A DNA stretch of 64,000 nt from NCBI RefSeq assembly GCF_900115015.1, contig NZ_FOUZ01000006.1:157634-221633 (forward strand). The letters run 5' to 3'. The DNA is from Algoriella xinjiangensis (lineage in GTDB: Bacteria > Bacteroidota > Bacteroidia > Flavobacteriales > Weeksellaceae). Of the stretch, positions 18,081-27,191 are shown one piece after another. Position 1 is the first letter of the stretch; each line of letters opens with the position of its first letter. The position numbers and the translations under genes were made by a program. Under the pieces are notes generated by a model. That model made no database searches. It worked only from the letters and a program-made list of their open reading frames with translations, and had not been told where the DNA came from.

Positions 18081-18647
18081 ATGAAAGTATATACTAAAAC
18101 AGGAGACAAAGGAACAACCGGACTTTACGGCGGAACCAGAGTTTCTAAACATAGTTTAAAAATAGAATCTTACGGAACTGTTGACGAATTAAACTCATAT
18201 TTAGGTTTGATTCGTTCTTATGAAATAGATCCAATTTTTGAAGAAGAAATTATCATCATTCAAAAAGATTTATTCAACCTTGGAGCAGAATTGGCTACAC
18301 CAGTAGACAAATTATATTTGGCAAATGGTAAACCTCGCATTCCGAGAACCGTAACAGAAGAAGATATTATACAGTTAGAAACTTGGATTGATGATATGGA
18401 AAGTCAATTAGAGCAATTAACTCATTTCATTTTACCAGGCGGAAATCAAGCTGCATCTCACGCACACGTTGCGCGTTGCATTTGCCGTCGTGCAGAACGT
18501 TTAACAGTTGGCTTAGCTGACGTAGAAGAAATTCGTCCTGAATTACAAAAATACTTAAACCGTCTTTCTGATTATTTATTTGTTTTAGGTCGCAAAATTG
18601 CCTCAGATAATAACCACGAAGAAGTAAAATGGATTCCTGGTGAATAA
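18081..18647 (+). CDS. Cob(I)yrinic acid a,c-diamide adenosyltransferase (PduO type)
   Basis: A 188-residue cytoplasmic ATP:cob(I)alamin adenosyltransferase that makes adenosylcobalamin. It has the N-terminal signature YTKTGDKGTTGLYGGTRVSK that builds the ATP site at trimer interfaces, GTVDELNSYLG, and the C-terminal RCICRRAERL motif. The length is normal. The thiamine kinase gene overlaps its last 8 nt. No cobalamin biosynthesis genes are in the window, so salvage of imported corrinoid is likely. Confidence 0.95.
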   Translation: MKVYTKTGDKGTTGLYGGTRVSKHSLKIESYGTVDELNSYLGLIRSYEIDPIFEEEIIIIQKDLFNLGAELATPVDKLYLANGKPRIPRTVTEEDIIQLETWIDDMESQLEQLTHFILPGGNQAASHAHVARCICRRAERLTVGLADVEEIRPELQKYLNRLSDYLFVLGRKIASDNNHEEVKWIPGE

Positions 18648-19269
18648 AGTACTCTTATTTTTGAATGGCGAAGTGCCAACAATTCTACCTGATACATCAA
18701 ATTATGAAATGATTTTTTGTACAGATGGAGCATTTCGCTATTTAAAAAATTTAAATATAAAACCCGATGTTATTTCTGGAGATTTTGATTCGATTGAGTT
18801 AAAAGATTTTCCGACAGATATCGAAATTATTACAACTCCAGATCAAAATGACACTGATTTTGTAAAAATACTAACTATAATACAAGAAAAAGGATTTACA
18901 AATATTGATGTTTTTGGTGCAAGTGGTCGTCAACAAGATCATTTTTTAGGTAATCTTAATGCTGCTTTTCGTTTCAAGAATGAACTGAACATTGTTTTTT
19001 ACGATAATTATAGTTCTTATTTTTTTGCAGAAAAATATACCGAATTAGAAGGTTATTTTGGACGAACAATTTCTTTAATTCCTTTTCCAGAATGTAAAAA
19101 CATCACAACAAAAGGATTAGAATTTCCACTAAATAAAGAAGATTTAAACCTACTTTCTCGCATCGGAACTCGAAATAAATCAATTGATGATAAAGTAACA
19201 ATTGAGTTTGAAAGTGGTGATTTAGTTATTTTTATTATCGACCAAGAATTTCCAGTTTTATTGGCTTAA
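18640..19269 (+). CDS. Thiamine pyrophosphokinase
   Basis: A 209-residue enzyme that converts thiamine and ATP to thiamine diphosphate. Family motifs are CTDGAFRYL, SGDFDS (metal/ATP), TPDQNDTDF (substrate/metal) and GASGRQQDHFLGNL. The C-terminal half carries the thiamine-binding beta domain. The start is GTG at 18640, inside the end of the adenosyltransferase gene (8-nt overlap); the next ATG would delete the NTP-site strand. The overlap means coupled translation of two cofactor-activation enzymes. Confidence 0.93.
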   Translation: MNKVLLFLNGEVPTILPDTSNYEMIFCTDGAFRYLKNLNIKPDVISGDFDSIELKDFPTDIEIITTPDQNDTDFVKILTIIQEKGFTNIDVFGASGRQQDHFLGNLNAAFRFKNELNIVFYDNYSSYFFAEKYTELEGYFGRTISLIPFPECKNITTKGLEFPLNKEDLNLLSRIGTRNKSIDDKVTIEFESGDLVIFIIDQEFPVLLA

Positions 19270-19334
19270 TTTAGCCATAAATAGTGATTTAAAATATTCA
19301 TAATTTTTGTATTTTTACTTAAAACCAAACTATT

Positions 19335-20069
19335 ATGAATAAATTTTCTGTCATTGTTGCCTCTATTTTAGCAATAGGTCTTGTTATTGGAGCTTTTATC
19401 TTAGGAAATGCCTACAAATATAAATTTAAAACTTCCGAATCTATCAATGTTACAGGTAATGCGTTAAAAGATTTTAATGCAGATCTTGTAAAATGGCGTG
19501 CTACTTTTAGTCGAAAAGATTTTGACTTAAGAGTTGCTTCCGATCAATTAAAAGCAGATCAAATTGTGGTTAAAAATTTCTTGATTTCGCAAGGAATTAA
19601 ACCAAATGAAATTGTTTTTGAAGCTGTTAATATCTCAAAAGATTTTCAGTACGGCACTGATAGCAACGGAGCTTCTATCAGCCAATTTACGGGTTATAAT
19701 TTGTCGCAAGATGCTACAATTGAATCAAAAGAATTGGATAAAATTGAGAAAGCATCGCGCGAAATTTCAAATTTAATTAGCCAAGGAATTGAATTAAGTT
19801 CTTCAAATCCAAATTATTATTACTCTAAATTAGAAGATTTAAAATTAGAATTAATTGCGCAAGCTTCTGAAAACGCAAAACAACGCGCAGAAAATATTGC
19901 AACAAAATCTGGTGGAAATTTAGGAAAACTACAAAAAGCAGATTTAGGAATTTTTCAGATTACTGGTAAAAATGATAACGAAGAATATTCGTCTGGTGGA
20001 GCTTTAAATACAACTTCTCGTCAAAAAACTGCAAATATTACAGTTAAAACAAGTTATAGTTCAAATTAA
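19335..20069 (+). CDS. SIMPL-domain (DUF541) membrane-anchored protein
   Basis: A 244-residue protein with an N-terminal membrane anchor or signal (VIVASILAIGLVIGAFILG) and a SIMPL/DUF541 domain covering the rest. It begins SESINVTGNALKDFNADLVKWRATFSR and contains the typical AQASENAKQRAENIATKSGGNLGKL stretch. SIMPL proteins are periplasmic or surface oligomers linked to stress and signalling, with no known enzyme activity. It follows the thiamine kinase gene by 65 nt and could be read through from it. Confidence 0.88.
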   Translation: MNKFSVIVASILAIGLVIGAFILGNAYKYKFKTSESINVTGNALKDFNADLVKWRATFSRKDFDLRVASDQLKADQIVVKNFLISQGIKPNEIVFEAVNISKDFQYGTDSNGASISQFTGYNLSQDATIESKELDKIEKASREISNLISQGIELSSSNPNYYYSKLEDLKLELIAQASENAKQRAENIATKSGGNLGKLQKADLGIFQITGKNDNEEYSSGGALNTTSRQKTANITVKTSYSSN

Positions 20070-20170
20070 ACGTCTTTCTTAAATAAATATTCATAAAAAT
20101 ATAGAATAATAGCGTTTATCTAAATTATTTGATTATCTTTAGAAAGCTTAATTTTAGCATGAGGATATAA

Positions 20171-20219
20171 AAAGAAAGCACTTTTCAAAATAATGAAAAG
20201 TGCTTTCTTTTGTTTTTTG
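20171..20219. terminator. Strong bidirectional terminator
   Basis: A 17-bp perfect stem AAAGAAAGCACTTTTCA / its complement (20171-20187 / 20194-20210) with a 6-nt loop and T tracts on both strands. It serves the SIMPL gene (+) and the small ORF at 20233 (-). Confidence 0.85.
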
Positions 20220-20232
20220 TTAACTATTACTA

Positions 20233-20358
20233 TTACATCATTGCAACTACAAGCAACACAAATATAGAAGCGGCGATTAGAATATCAACTAATTTTATTC
20301 TTAAACCTCCAAGACTTATTCCGCTCTTAGAAACATGATTTTTTCTAGATGTAGACAT
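20233..20358 (-). CDS. Small single-pass membrane protein (41 aa)
   Basis: A possible small gene encoding MSTSRKNHVSKSGISLGGLR then one hydrophobic segment (VDILIAASIFVLLVVAMM) that ends the protein. An AGGA sequence lies 10-13 nt before the ATG on the minus strand, and the strong terminator at 20171-20219 follows the stop by about 14 nt, which supports a transcription unit. It is basic before the membrane helix, so the C-terminus should face out. I do not recognise a family. This is the only content I see in the 372-nt gap between 20070 and 20441 apart from the terminator. Confidence 0.45.
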   Translation of the reverse strand: MSTSRKNHVSKSGISLGGLRIKLVDILIAASIFVLLVVAMM

Positions 20359-20441
20359 ATTATTTATTTCCTATTTATTAGATATTTTGTCTAATACTAA
20401 TTCTATGCCATAATTTTCTTAACAGATGTTAAATAGAAATT

Positions 20442-21284
20442 TTATCCTATATTTTTTAAAAATTTAGTACAATATTCTGTTACTTCTTGCAAATGTATTG
20501 GTAAAATAGGTTCATTCCAAGGCTCTTTTCCTCCAAAAGTATGGTTTGCATCTTGGATAATTAATAATTCAGAATTTTTTGCCCAACTATGTAACAAATC
20601 TGCCGTTTTACTTTTTACGGCTTCATCATTTGTACCATGAACAATTAAATACGATTTTTTAAGATGTTGTGCAGCAAATTGTATATTCAAAGTTTCTTTG
20701 TTCTTTTTGAAATCTTCATAAAACGAATAATAATGTGGCATTTGTTGTTTTGTACGTGCATTTTCTACGTAAAAAACTCCTTTTTGTTTATAATCTTCTA
20801 ACCGATCATTTTTAGGAAAACGAGCTGCAAAACTATCAATACTTGCAAGTGTTATTAACGCTTTTACACGATTGTCTTTATATGCCTGCAAAATTGTATC
20901 TCCTCCTCCTCTACTATGCCCAATTAAAATTATTTTTGAAGCATCAACTTTTGGATGTTTCTCAAAATGATCAATTACTTTTTGATAATCAGACATTTCT
21001 TTAGAATATGTATTATTTCCGAAAGCTTCTAAATCGTCAAAATCTTTTGGATTTTCGATTGTTGTTCCGTTATGCGAAAAATTAAATTTAACAAATACAA
21101 ATCCTGCTTTAGCAAATTCATCTGCCATCAAATCAAACGTTCCCCAATCTTTATAACCTTTGTAACCATGTGCAAAAATTAGCAAAGGAAATTGCCCTTC
21201 CATATCTGGATAAAAACAATCTGCTAAAAAAGATTTTGTTTCTGGATTATCGATAATGATATTTCGCTCTTTTATCGTATTCAT
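20442..21284 (-). CDS. Alpha/beta hydrolase
   Basis: A 280-residue cytoplasmic serine hydrolase of the dienelactone/S9 peptidase-like type. The oxyanion region is LLIFAHGYKGYKDWGTFD, the nucleophile elbow is GHSRGGGD, the likely acid lies in VHGTNDEAV, and the catalytic histidine in DANHTFGG. There is no signal peptide. The substrate is unknown; esterase activity is the most likely guess. It is a single gene on the minus strand. Confidence 0.85.
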   Translation of the reverse strand: MNTIKERNIIIDNPETKSFLADCFYPDMEGQFPLLIFAHGYKGYKDWGTFDLMADEFAKAGFVFVKFNFSHNGTTIENPKDFDDLEAFGNNTYSKEMSDYQKVIDHFEKHPKVDASKIILIGHSRGGGDTILQAYKDNRVKALITLASIDSFAARFPKNDRLEDYKQKGVFYVENARTKQQMPHYYSFYEDFKKNKETLNIQFAAQHLKKSYLIVHGTNDEAVKSKTADLLHSWAKNSELLIIQDANHTFGGKEPWNEPILPIHLQEVTEYCTKFLKNIG

Positions 21285-21367
21285 TTTTTATTTTATAATA
21301 TTTCTAAATTCATTTGTTATTTTTTAATGAAACTATTTGCATAAAATACATCTTAAAAACCCTTGAA

Positions 21368-21589
21368 ATGAATAATTTTGTCTTTACTTCAACAGATATA
21401 GTAATTTCAGATCGATCGAAATTATTTGCAAATAAAGATAAAATGATTTCCAAATACAAACTCATAACTTATGCGGATGGAAAATTAATCGCATCAAGTA
21501 ACTACTTAGGATTATTTTTATCTGAACTAATAAAAAGCCAAGTAATAAATTTACATAGCTTAGTTTATAGGTTTATAAAAATCCGATAG
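21368..21589 (+). CDS. Small hypothetical protein (73 aa)
   Basis: An open frame from the ATG at 21368, in the gap between two minus-strand genes. The product starts MNNFVFTSTDIVISDRSKLF and has no membrane segment. I recognise no family, and the codon use is ordinary for the genome. It could be a chance frame or a fragment of a larger gene. Confidence 0.3.
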   Translation: MNNFVFTSTDIVISDRSKLFANKDKMISKYKLITYADGKLIASSNYLGLFLSELIKSQVINLHSLVYRFIKIR

Positions 21590-21590
21590 A

Positions 21591-23036
21591 TTATTTTTTG
21601 ATGATTTCGTACTCTATTTTCTCGATCATTTTCTCAGAATTGCCGTTGGTTCCACCTTGGTTGATTGCTTTTTTATAGCATTCTAGTGCCAAATCATATT
21701 GTTTGTTGGTGAAATAAGCTTCTCCTAAACTATCCATTACATTCGGGTTTTTAGGAAATTCTTTTACAGCTAATTTGAATATTTCAATTGATTCATTTAT
21801 TTTTCCCAATCTTAGTAATTCATATCCTAAGGTATTCAGTTCGCTTGGATTTTCAAAGCTATATTCATTCTTAGAATTTTGTTTCAGCAAAAAATATGTT
21901 TCAATCGCTTTATTCATATCACTTTGAGCTACTTTTCTTATGCTCTGATAAATAGATTTTTTAGGGATTTCATAATTTTTATCTAGCATTAAATCATGAA
22001 TTGTATGGCCCAAATTCCAAACTATATTTCGATTATTAGACATCAGAATGATGGTAATATCATTTTTGAAATCACTTAAAAAAATAGATTCAAATTTATA
22101 GGAAATACCATTGTGGCGTTGCAAATCTTCATTTTCTAAATAGGTACCAAGAGAACCGCCTTCGTCTTTTGCGTATGGATTATTTAACAGCGTTTGAAAA
22201 GATTCTTTGGATATTAAACGGTTATGCTTCATTGCATCCAGCCATTTGTAAAAATCATTGATATCTACCCAAAGCCAACCACTTATAAATTCAATTTCCG
22301 GACATCTGACATTGTCCATATCATAACAAGAGGTTCTGTTTTTATACGCAAATTTAGGATCAGATACCGAATTATTCATTTTCAGTGGTTTAACAATGTT
22401 CTTAGTAACAAATTCTTGATAAGACATTCCACTGACTTTTTCTATGATTCTTCTTTGCAAAAAAACATTGCCATTGTCATACCTATAACCAGTACCAGGT
22501 TCAAACAGTAAAGTATCTGTTTTCTTTAAAACTTTCCATGCTTCTTCATCATTTTTGGGAACTATGAGACCGTTTTCAATTCTAGGAATGCCGCTGGCAT
22601 AATTTAGAAGATGTCTAACAGTCACTTTTTCTGCCCATTTTGGTAAATCCAAATTATATTTAGAAATAGGATCATCAAGATTAAGAAGTCCATCTTCCGC
22701 CAAAATCATAATAGAAACGGCATTAAATTCCTTTGCAATAGAACCAATATTAAATATTGACTTATCAGTTAATTTAGTTTGTTTTGTTTCATCTGTGAAA
22801 CCAAATGATTTTTTATAAATGATTTCACCATTTTTAGCAACCAAAACATTTCCATTGAAAAGACCTCTTTCATAAGATTTTGACATTAAAGCATCTATTT
22901 GATCGGTATAGTTTTGATTTTTTTTATGAGAGACTTGCTGAATATTTTTTGTTTCCTTTATATTATTTAGTTGCTGAGCAGAAATAATTTGGTTAAAAAA
23001 AATAATGTTTAACAGTAAAAAAATAATGTTTTTCAT
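21591..23036 (-). CDS. Serine hydrolase (class C beta-lactamase-like) with C-terminal TPR
   Basis: A 481-residue exported protein. After a signal peptide (to about residue 20, IISA) it has a beta-lactamase/DD-peptidase-fold domain with the SxxK motif SIAK (Ser99/Lys102), the YxN motif YDN (Tyr186-Asn188) and a late HNG near residue 320 in place of KTG. The last 100 residues are tetratricopeptide-like (YELLRLGKINESIEIFKLA, AYFTNKQYDLALECYKKA). This architecture is common in Bacteroidota; members are esterases or peptidases more often than resistance enzymes. The AraC regulator at 23240 lies upstream on the same strand. Confidence 0.88.
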   Translation of the reverse strand: MKNIIFLLLNIIFFNQIISAQQLNNIKETKNIQQVSHKKNQNYTDQIDALMSKSYERGLFNGNVLVAKNGEIIYKKSFGFTDETKQTKLTDKSIFNIGSIAKEFNAVSIMILAEDGLLNLDDPISKYNLDLPKWAEKVTVRHLLNYASGIPRIENGLIVPKNDEEAWKVLKKTDTLLFEPGTGYRYDNGNVFLQRRIIEKVSGMSYQEFVTKNIVKPLKMNNSVSDPKFAYKNRTSCYDMDNVRCPEIEFISGWLWVDINDFYKWLDAMKHNRLISKESFQTLLNNPYAKDEGGSLGTYLENEDLQRHNGISYKFESIFLSDFKNDITIILMSNNRNIVWNLGHTIHDLMLDKNYEIPKKSIYQSIRKVAQSDMNKAIETYFLLKQNSKNEYSFENPSELNTLGYELLRLGKINESIEIFKLAVKEFPKNPNVMDSLGEAYFTNKQYDLALECYKKAINQGGTNGNSEKMIEKIEYEIIKK

Positions 23037-23239
23037 AGTTTCAATTTTGAATTTATCTGTTGTTTTTAAACAACTCTATCAAGAGTTTTTTTGCATCTTA
23101 TTTATAAGATTCTCACACAATATTTTTGAATATTTCAGAGTATCTGGAGAATAATTAATTTGATGCAAATATGCGTCAGAACATCTTAATACGCGACCGA
23201 TTAAAAAAAGTCGAACGTATTTTTCAATAAAATCAACCT

Positions 23240-24376
23240 TTAATAAGAACTTTTTCTAAATTCAGTAGGTGTTTGTCCTGTATATTTTTTAAATGAAGTA
23301 CTGAATGATGATTTGGAATTGAAACCGACTTCATAAAGAACTTCTAAAATAGTGAGTTCTTTTTTAGAGGAATCTTTCAATATATCTTTGGCTTTTTCAA
23401 TCCGATACTGATTAATGAAATCAAAAAAGTGTTTGTTCATATACAAATTAATCAAAGTCGATAAATCTTTAACAGGCATATTTACTTGTTCTGCCAAATC
23501 CTGAATTGTTAATGAAGAATCGAGATAAGGTTCATTTTTAACCATAAAATTTTTTAAAGATTCGATTTGCATATTTTTTTCTTCATCAATTTCGGTAAAC
23601 ATTTTTTGTTTCGGTACACTTTCAGTTATTGGTTTCAATTGCGAACTAACTCCTCTAAAAAATTCAGGTTTGTTTAGCGCAACAAATAAATACCAACATG
23701 TACAAAATAAAAAAGCAAAAGCATCAAGCGTAACTATCCATTGTCTTAATTCTCCAGAACCAAAGGTGAAAGTAACCAACCACCGAATTAAAACGATAAA
23801 ATGTAACACATAATATAGTATTGTTATTTTGTAAAGAGCATTAAGTATGGAGATGTTTGGATTCGTATAATTCTCAAGATAGACGGTTTTAGATTTTCTA
23901 ATCACCAAAAATGAAGCAATAAAATAGACTTGAAATAGTACTTCAAAAAGAATATGAAAAAACTGCATAATGTGAGATTCACTCAAAGTATTGATGAAGT
24001 ATATTTTAGAAGCTCGATCTTCAAAATATATCCCATATGCCATATATAAATTGAAAGCAACAAACGGAATGGTATGCCATAAATGTTTAGGTTTTAATCG
24101 GAAATTGGAATAACAGACCGACAGTACATAAAGATAAAAGGCAGCCGGAACCAAATAATTAAAACTCCAACGAAATGCTTCGAGGTTCATGTAATTGACC
24201 GGAAAATCATGGATCAAAAATTTCAAAGCATCAACAGCATTTGTAAAAAGAAAAAAGGCAAGAAGCCAATTTGCAAGTTTGTTTTTAGTCTTTACAATAA
24301 ATAAAAAAAATGCAAGAAATACGACGAGGAAAATGCCGAATAAAGATTCTAAATATAATATGTTGGTTTTGTCCAT
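23240..24376 (-). CDS. AraC-family regulator with N-terminal seven-helix membrane domain
   Basis: A 378-residue membrane-bound transcription factor. Residues 1 to about 230 hold about seven hydrophobic segments (FGIFLVVFLAFFLFIV, LWHTIPFVAFNLYMAYGIYF and others). The C-terminal 110 residues are a double helix-turn-helix AraC domain (LTIQDLAEQVNMPVKDLSTL then ILEVLYEVGFNSKSSFSTSF). The ATG at 24376 is preferred to a TTG 18 nt upstream. Its position directly before the serine hydrolase suggests it controls that gene; the signal sensed in the membrane is unknown. Confidence 0.88.
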   Translation of the reverse strand: MDKTNILYLESLFGIFLVVFLAFFLFIVKTKNKLANWLLAFFLFTNAVDALKFLIHDFPVNYMNLEAFRWSFNYLVPAAFYLYVLSVCYSNFRLKPKHLWHTIPFVAFNLYMAYGIYFEDRASKIYFINTLSESHIMQFFHILFEVLFQVYFIASFLVIRKSKTVYLENYTNPNISILNALYKITILYYVLHFIVLIRWLVTFTFGSGELRQWIVTLDAFAFLFCTCWYLFVALNKPEFFRGVSSQLKPITESVPKQKMFTEIDEEKNMQIESLKNFMVKNEPYLDSSLTIQDLAEQVNMPVKDLSTLINLYMNKHFFDFINQYRIEKAKDILKDSSKKELTILEVLYEVGFNSKSSFSTSFKKYTGQTPTEFRKSSY

Positions 24377-24506
24377 ATATTTTAACAAAGCCAAATTTAG
24401 TATTTTTTATAAATTCTTCGACTAATATTTAGTTCACATTAGTTTATAAATTTTAAATCCAAATTTTATAATTTTTCGATATAAATTAAAATATAATTAT
24501 TCTTTA

Positions 24507-25085
24507 CTAAACTTCATTAGAATCCCCAATTCTTTCAAGTTCAGTTTCAATAATACTTAAAACATCCAATTTAATCTGTCTATAATTCGATTCAATTTGT
24601 TGTTTCATTTGATCAATACCATTTTCATCGTTAAATGATCTGATTTGAGGAATTTTTTTATATTTTTTAGTTTCTGAAGTTACTTTTACATGGTCAACAA
24701 CAATTTCTGCATGAAATATTTTCTGTTCAATACGCTCTTCAAAATTGTCAGAAACAGCACCTACAAAAATCCCTTGGGTTAGTGTTGAAATTTTAGAAGC
24801 TGGAATTAAACTGTCTAATTGAGTAGAAATAGAAGTTGATTTATCATTTCTGTTAATGGTTAAACTTTTACGTTTTTGCAGAACTTTTCCAAATCGTTCG
24901 GAAAGGCTTTTAGCCGTTTCACCAACTACTTGTCCACTAAAAATATTACCAACGGTATTTTGAATAACCTTTGCTTCTTTATCTCCATAATCACGAATAA
25001 GTTGAGAATAGTCTTGAAATCCCAAACAAACAGCTACTTTATTACTACTAGCAGTTGCAATTAAATGCTTAAAATAGCATATATC
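24507..25085 (-). pseudogene. C-terminal remnant of a conjugative coupling protein (TraG/VirD4 family)
   Basis: This frame has no start: it is open from 25085 and reads FKHLIATASSSNKVAVCLGF before the QDYSQLIRDYGDKEAKVIQN region, then NIFSGQVVGETAKSLSERFG and STQLDSLIPASKISTLTQG. These are hallmarks of the C-terminal ATPase part of Bacteroidota TraG/MobC-type type IV coupling proteins, which are about 600-700 residues long. Only about 190 residues remain and no other conjugation gene is near. It is the scar of a lost integrative conjugative element. Just upstream in the same frame is a stop codon and unrelated sequence. Confidence 0.75.
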
Positions 25086-25337
25086 TTAATCCGAGCAATA
25101 AAATAGCAAAAAGTTTAGTGTAAATAACCTTTGAAAATAGTCCAGCTGTTCGCATTGGTTGGCTAAATAAGGCAAATAAAAAGAGATGGTCAATATTATA
25201 CTGACCATCTCTTTTTCTTCTATTTTCAAGTTGTTATTACTTATGCAGTACAAAACTTCATTTCTATCAATTGCAGACAAATACCACTTATCATTTATTC
25301 TTGTTAGATAAAAGATAAAGTCTATTTTATTTATCAT
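25086..25337 (-). CDS. Small hypothetical ORF (83 aa), doubtful 3' half
   Basis: The ATG at 25337 overlaps the end of the lipoprotein gene by 11 nt, which suggests coupled translation. The first half (MINKIDFIFYLTRINDKWYL) looks like a small globular protein. The second half is read straight through a strong terminator hairpin (25178-25216) and on to the junction with the TraG remnant, so the original C-terminus has probably been replaced. No family recognised. Confidence 0.35.
   Translation of the reverse strand: MINKIDFIFYLTRINDKWYLSAIDRNEVLYCISNNNLKIEEKEMVSIILTISFYLPYLANQCEQLDYFQRLFTLNFLLFYCSD
25176..25216 (-). terminator. Intrinsic terminator inside the 83-aa ORF
   Basis: A 15-bp stem AAAAAGAGATGGTCA / TGACCATCTCTTTTT with a 9-nt loop; a T tract follows on the minus strand. 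It ends the lipoprotein unit. Confidence 0.75.
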
Positions 25338-25920
25338 ATAAGATTTCCCCTAATTTTTCGTAATCTTGACCTTCTCCAAAATTTTTAGTATCCGCATTCG
25401 TACCAATAATATGATATTGATGGCAGTCAAAACAGATTTTTGTGAAACCCGTAATTTTATTTTCCTTCTTAAAAATTAATATATCTCTAAATATTGGAAT
25501 ACAGGCAGCAGAAATTCCGTCTTGCTCACTTTTTTCTATAAATATCTTATTCAATTTAGAGAATTTGTCAGGTCTTATTGTTGATTTTTTGAATCCTAAT
25601 TCTTGAAAATTTCCAATAAGTTTAATTTCACTTAACAGTCCTGGGAATTGAGGATTCATAATGAGATTATATCTTTTTTCATCAAGTTTTGAGATATGAT
25701 TATCAAGTAATTTCGTTGCGTCATCTTCATTAATGACAATTGAATAATAATCAACTTCATCAAAGTCAAAGAAATTTTTTCCATAATCAATCTTGGTATT
25801 TTTAATTGAATTATTTGCTTCCGAAATTTGAGGATTTTCTGTTTCTATTCGTTTTTGTTTACAATTAACGACAAAAATAAAAATTAATAAAAAAATCAGG
25901 ATTTTACTTTTCATACTCAA
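25327..25920 (-). CDS. Uncharacterised lipoprotein with a CxxCH motif
   Basis: A 197-residue predicted lipoprotein: a strongly hydrophobic signal (ILIFLLIFIFVVNC) with a lipobox cysteine, then a short linker and a globular domain. A KICFDCHQYHII segment near the C-terminus contains CxxCH, which could bind heme or a metal, but a single motif is weak proof. It starts 12 nt after the right end of an attC-like repeat (25932-26062), so it looks like the next unit in a cassette-like array. Function unknown. Confidence 0.6.
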   Translation of the reverse strand: MSMKSKILIFLLIFIFVVNCKQKRIETENPQISEANNSIKNTKIDYGKNFFDFDEVDYYSIVINEDDATKLLDNHISKLDEKRYNLIMNPQFPGLLSEIKLIGNFQELGFKKSTIRPDKFSKLNKIFIEKSEQDGISAACIPIFRDILIFKKENKITGFTKICFDCHQYHIIGTNADTKNFGEGQDYEKLGEILYDK

Positions 25921-25931
25921 TTTTTACAAAA

Positions 25932-26062
25932 TGTTGGCTAGGGTTTCGGTGCTTTGCGAAAACGCGCATTTCAAAGTCGAAACGTTCAACTAAAATACAA
26001 ATTTCTACAAAAGTACGAAGCGGAAAATAAAAAATTTCCGCACGTCTTTTAGCAATACCTTG
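25932..26062 (-). repeat. attC-like repeat D (degenerate)
   Basis: On the minus strand this stretch starts CCAAGGTATTGC, carries GTACTTTTGTAGAAATTTGT and ends TTTCGCAAAGCACC...CCTAGCC. The left and middle parts align with repeats B and C, and the right end aligns with that of repeat A (CGCAAAGCCCC...GTTAGC). It contains an internal hairpin, GCGGAAA-N8-TTTCCGC. It follows the gene ending at 26071 by about 9 nt. Confidence 0.55.
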
Positions 26063-26070
26063 GAAGTATT

Positions 26071-27165
26071 TTATGTTGTTCTGTTCATCTCATTGTTTCC
26101 TTGAATTCCATCTAAAGCTTCAAAGACTTCGTTTTGATTTTTTTCATTACTCCAACCTAAAGAAGAAAGTTCAGCTCTAACTTGAAATTCATCTTTACCT
26201 TTAACAAAATGATAAAATGCAAAGTCAATAACTTCTGTTGGAATTCTTTTAACTACATAAGAAATTAAAAATCGAATTAAGTTTAAATATCCAAATACAA
26301 AGGTTAAGCCTAATTGAAGAAGCCAACAAATTATTAAACCAATTGTACCAACATTTAAACTTTTAATAATCAAACCTTGTTCAAGTCTAAGTTTTAAAAA
26401 TTCAAAAAATCCAATTCTATCTAAATTGTTTTCAGATAAAATTATATTGTATTGAAATAGCTGATTTCCTATAAAAACGATAACAATTGATACAATTAGT
26501 ATAATTCTCAATTTATTAAAATTTGTATAATTCCCTAATTTAATTCCTAATTTTAATGAATATGCTAAAGCTAAACCAACAATAAATTCAAAAAGGAATA
26601 TTATATATTTTCCTGTTATAGATATTTTTGCAATTAAGAATGCTAATATTAGAGCTGTAATGACTGCTAATACAATTGGAAAAACAATATTTGCTCTACG
26701 TATAGAGTTAGGATTTGGAAGTTCAAGGGGAATTTGATAATCATCCCAATTCTCTTTTGCTTCTTGTTCCTTTTCGAGTTTTTTTAATTCTTCTCGATTG
26801 TAATTTTTTTCGATATCTTGAAAAACGTGAATAAAAAGATGAACTCTTTTTGAATTTCGTCCATTATCCCAAAATTCATTTCCTAGAGATTCGCTTTTTA
26901 CTGTTACTTTACCATAATTAAAAGAAACAATAATCGATTCTGTATATTGACTCATTCCTAAGCTTTTAGCTTTTCTTTTAGCTTCAATAGAATGTTCATC
27001 TACATAAATTATGTCCCAATCTAATTTTTCAAATGTTTGATTTGTTATCGCAAAAAATGCTTTTTCTGAAAGTTGAGTCTGAAATTCAGATTTATACTTT
27101 GGTGTAAAAGCAAACTTGTGATTTTTTTTTATTTGCTTTTCAATATTTTTTAATTCTGGTGTCAT
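26071..27165 (-). CDS. Uncharacterised membrane protein in a cassette-like unit
   Basis: A 364-residue protein. The N-terminal 150 residues are soluble and charged (FTPKYKSEFQTQLSEKAF, IIYVDEHSIEAKRKAKSLGM), followed by about five membrane helices (IVFPIVLAVITALILAFLIA, FLFEFIVGLALAYSL, IILIVSIVIVFIG, GTIGLIICWLLQLGLTFVFG and one shorter) and a polar tail. A longer frame to 27267 exists, but its first 34 codons translate repeat C, so the ATG at 27165 is used. It is flanked on both sides by attC-like repeats. No family recognised. Confidence 0.6.
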   Translation of the reverse strand: MTPELKNIEKQIKKNHKFAFTPKYKSEFQTQLSEKAFFAITNQTFEKLDWDIIYVDEHSIEAKRKAKSLGMSQYTESIIVSFNYGKVTVKSESLGNEFWDNGRNSKRVHLFIHVFQDIEKNYNREELKKLEKEQEAKENWDDYQIPLELPNPNSIRRANIVFPIVLAVITALILAFLIAKISITGKYIIFLFEFIVGLALAYSLKLGIKLGNYTNFNKLRIILIVSIVIVFIGNQLFQYNIILSENNLDRIGFFEFLKLRLEQGLIIKSLNVGTIGLIICWLLQLGLTFVFGYLNLIRFLISYVVKRIPTEVIDFAFYHFVKGKDEFQVRAELSSLGWSNEKNQNEVFEALDGIQGNNEMNRTT

Positions 27166-27191
27166 TCTTGAATTCTGGTTTGGAAATATAT

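Noticed and set aside
21591..23036. Antibiotic-resistance beta-lactamase
   Set aside because: The protein has SxxK and YxN motifs but HNG in place of KTG and a TPR tail, an architecture of esterase/peptidase-like serine hydrolases.
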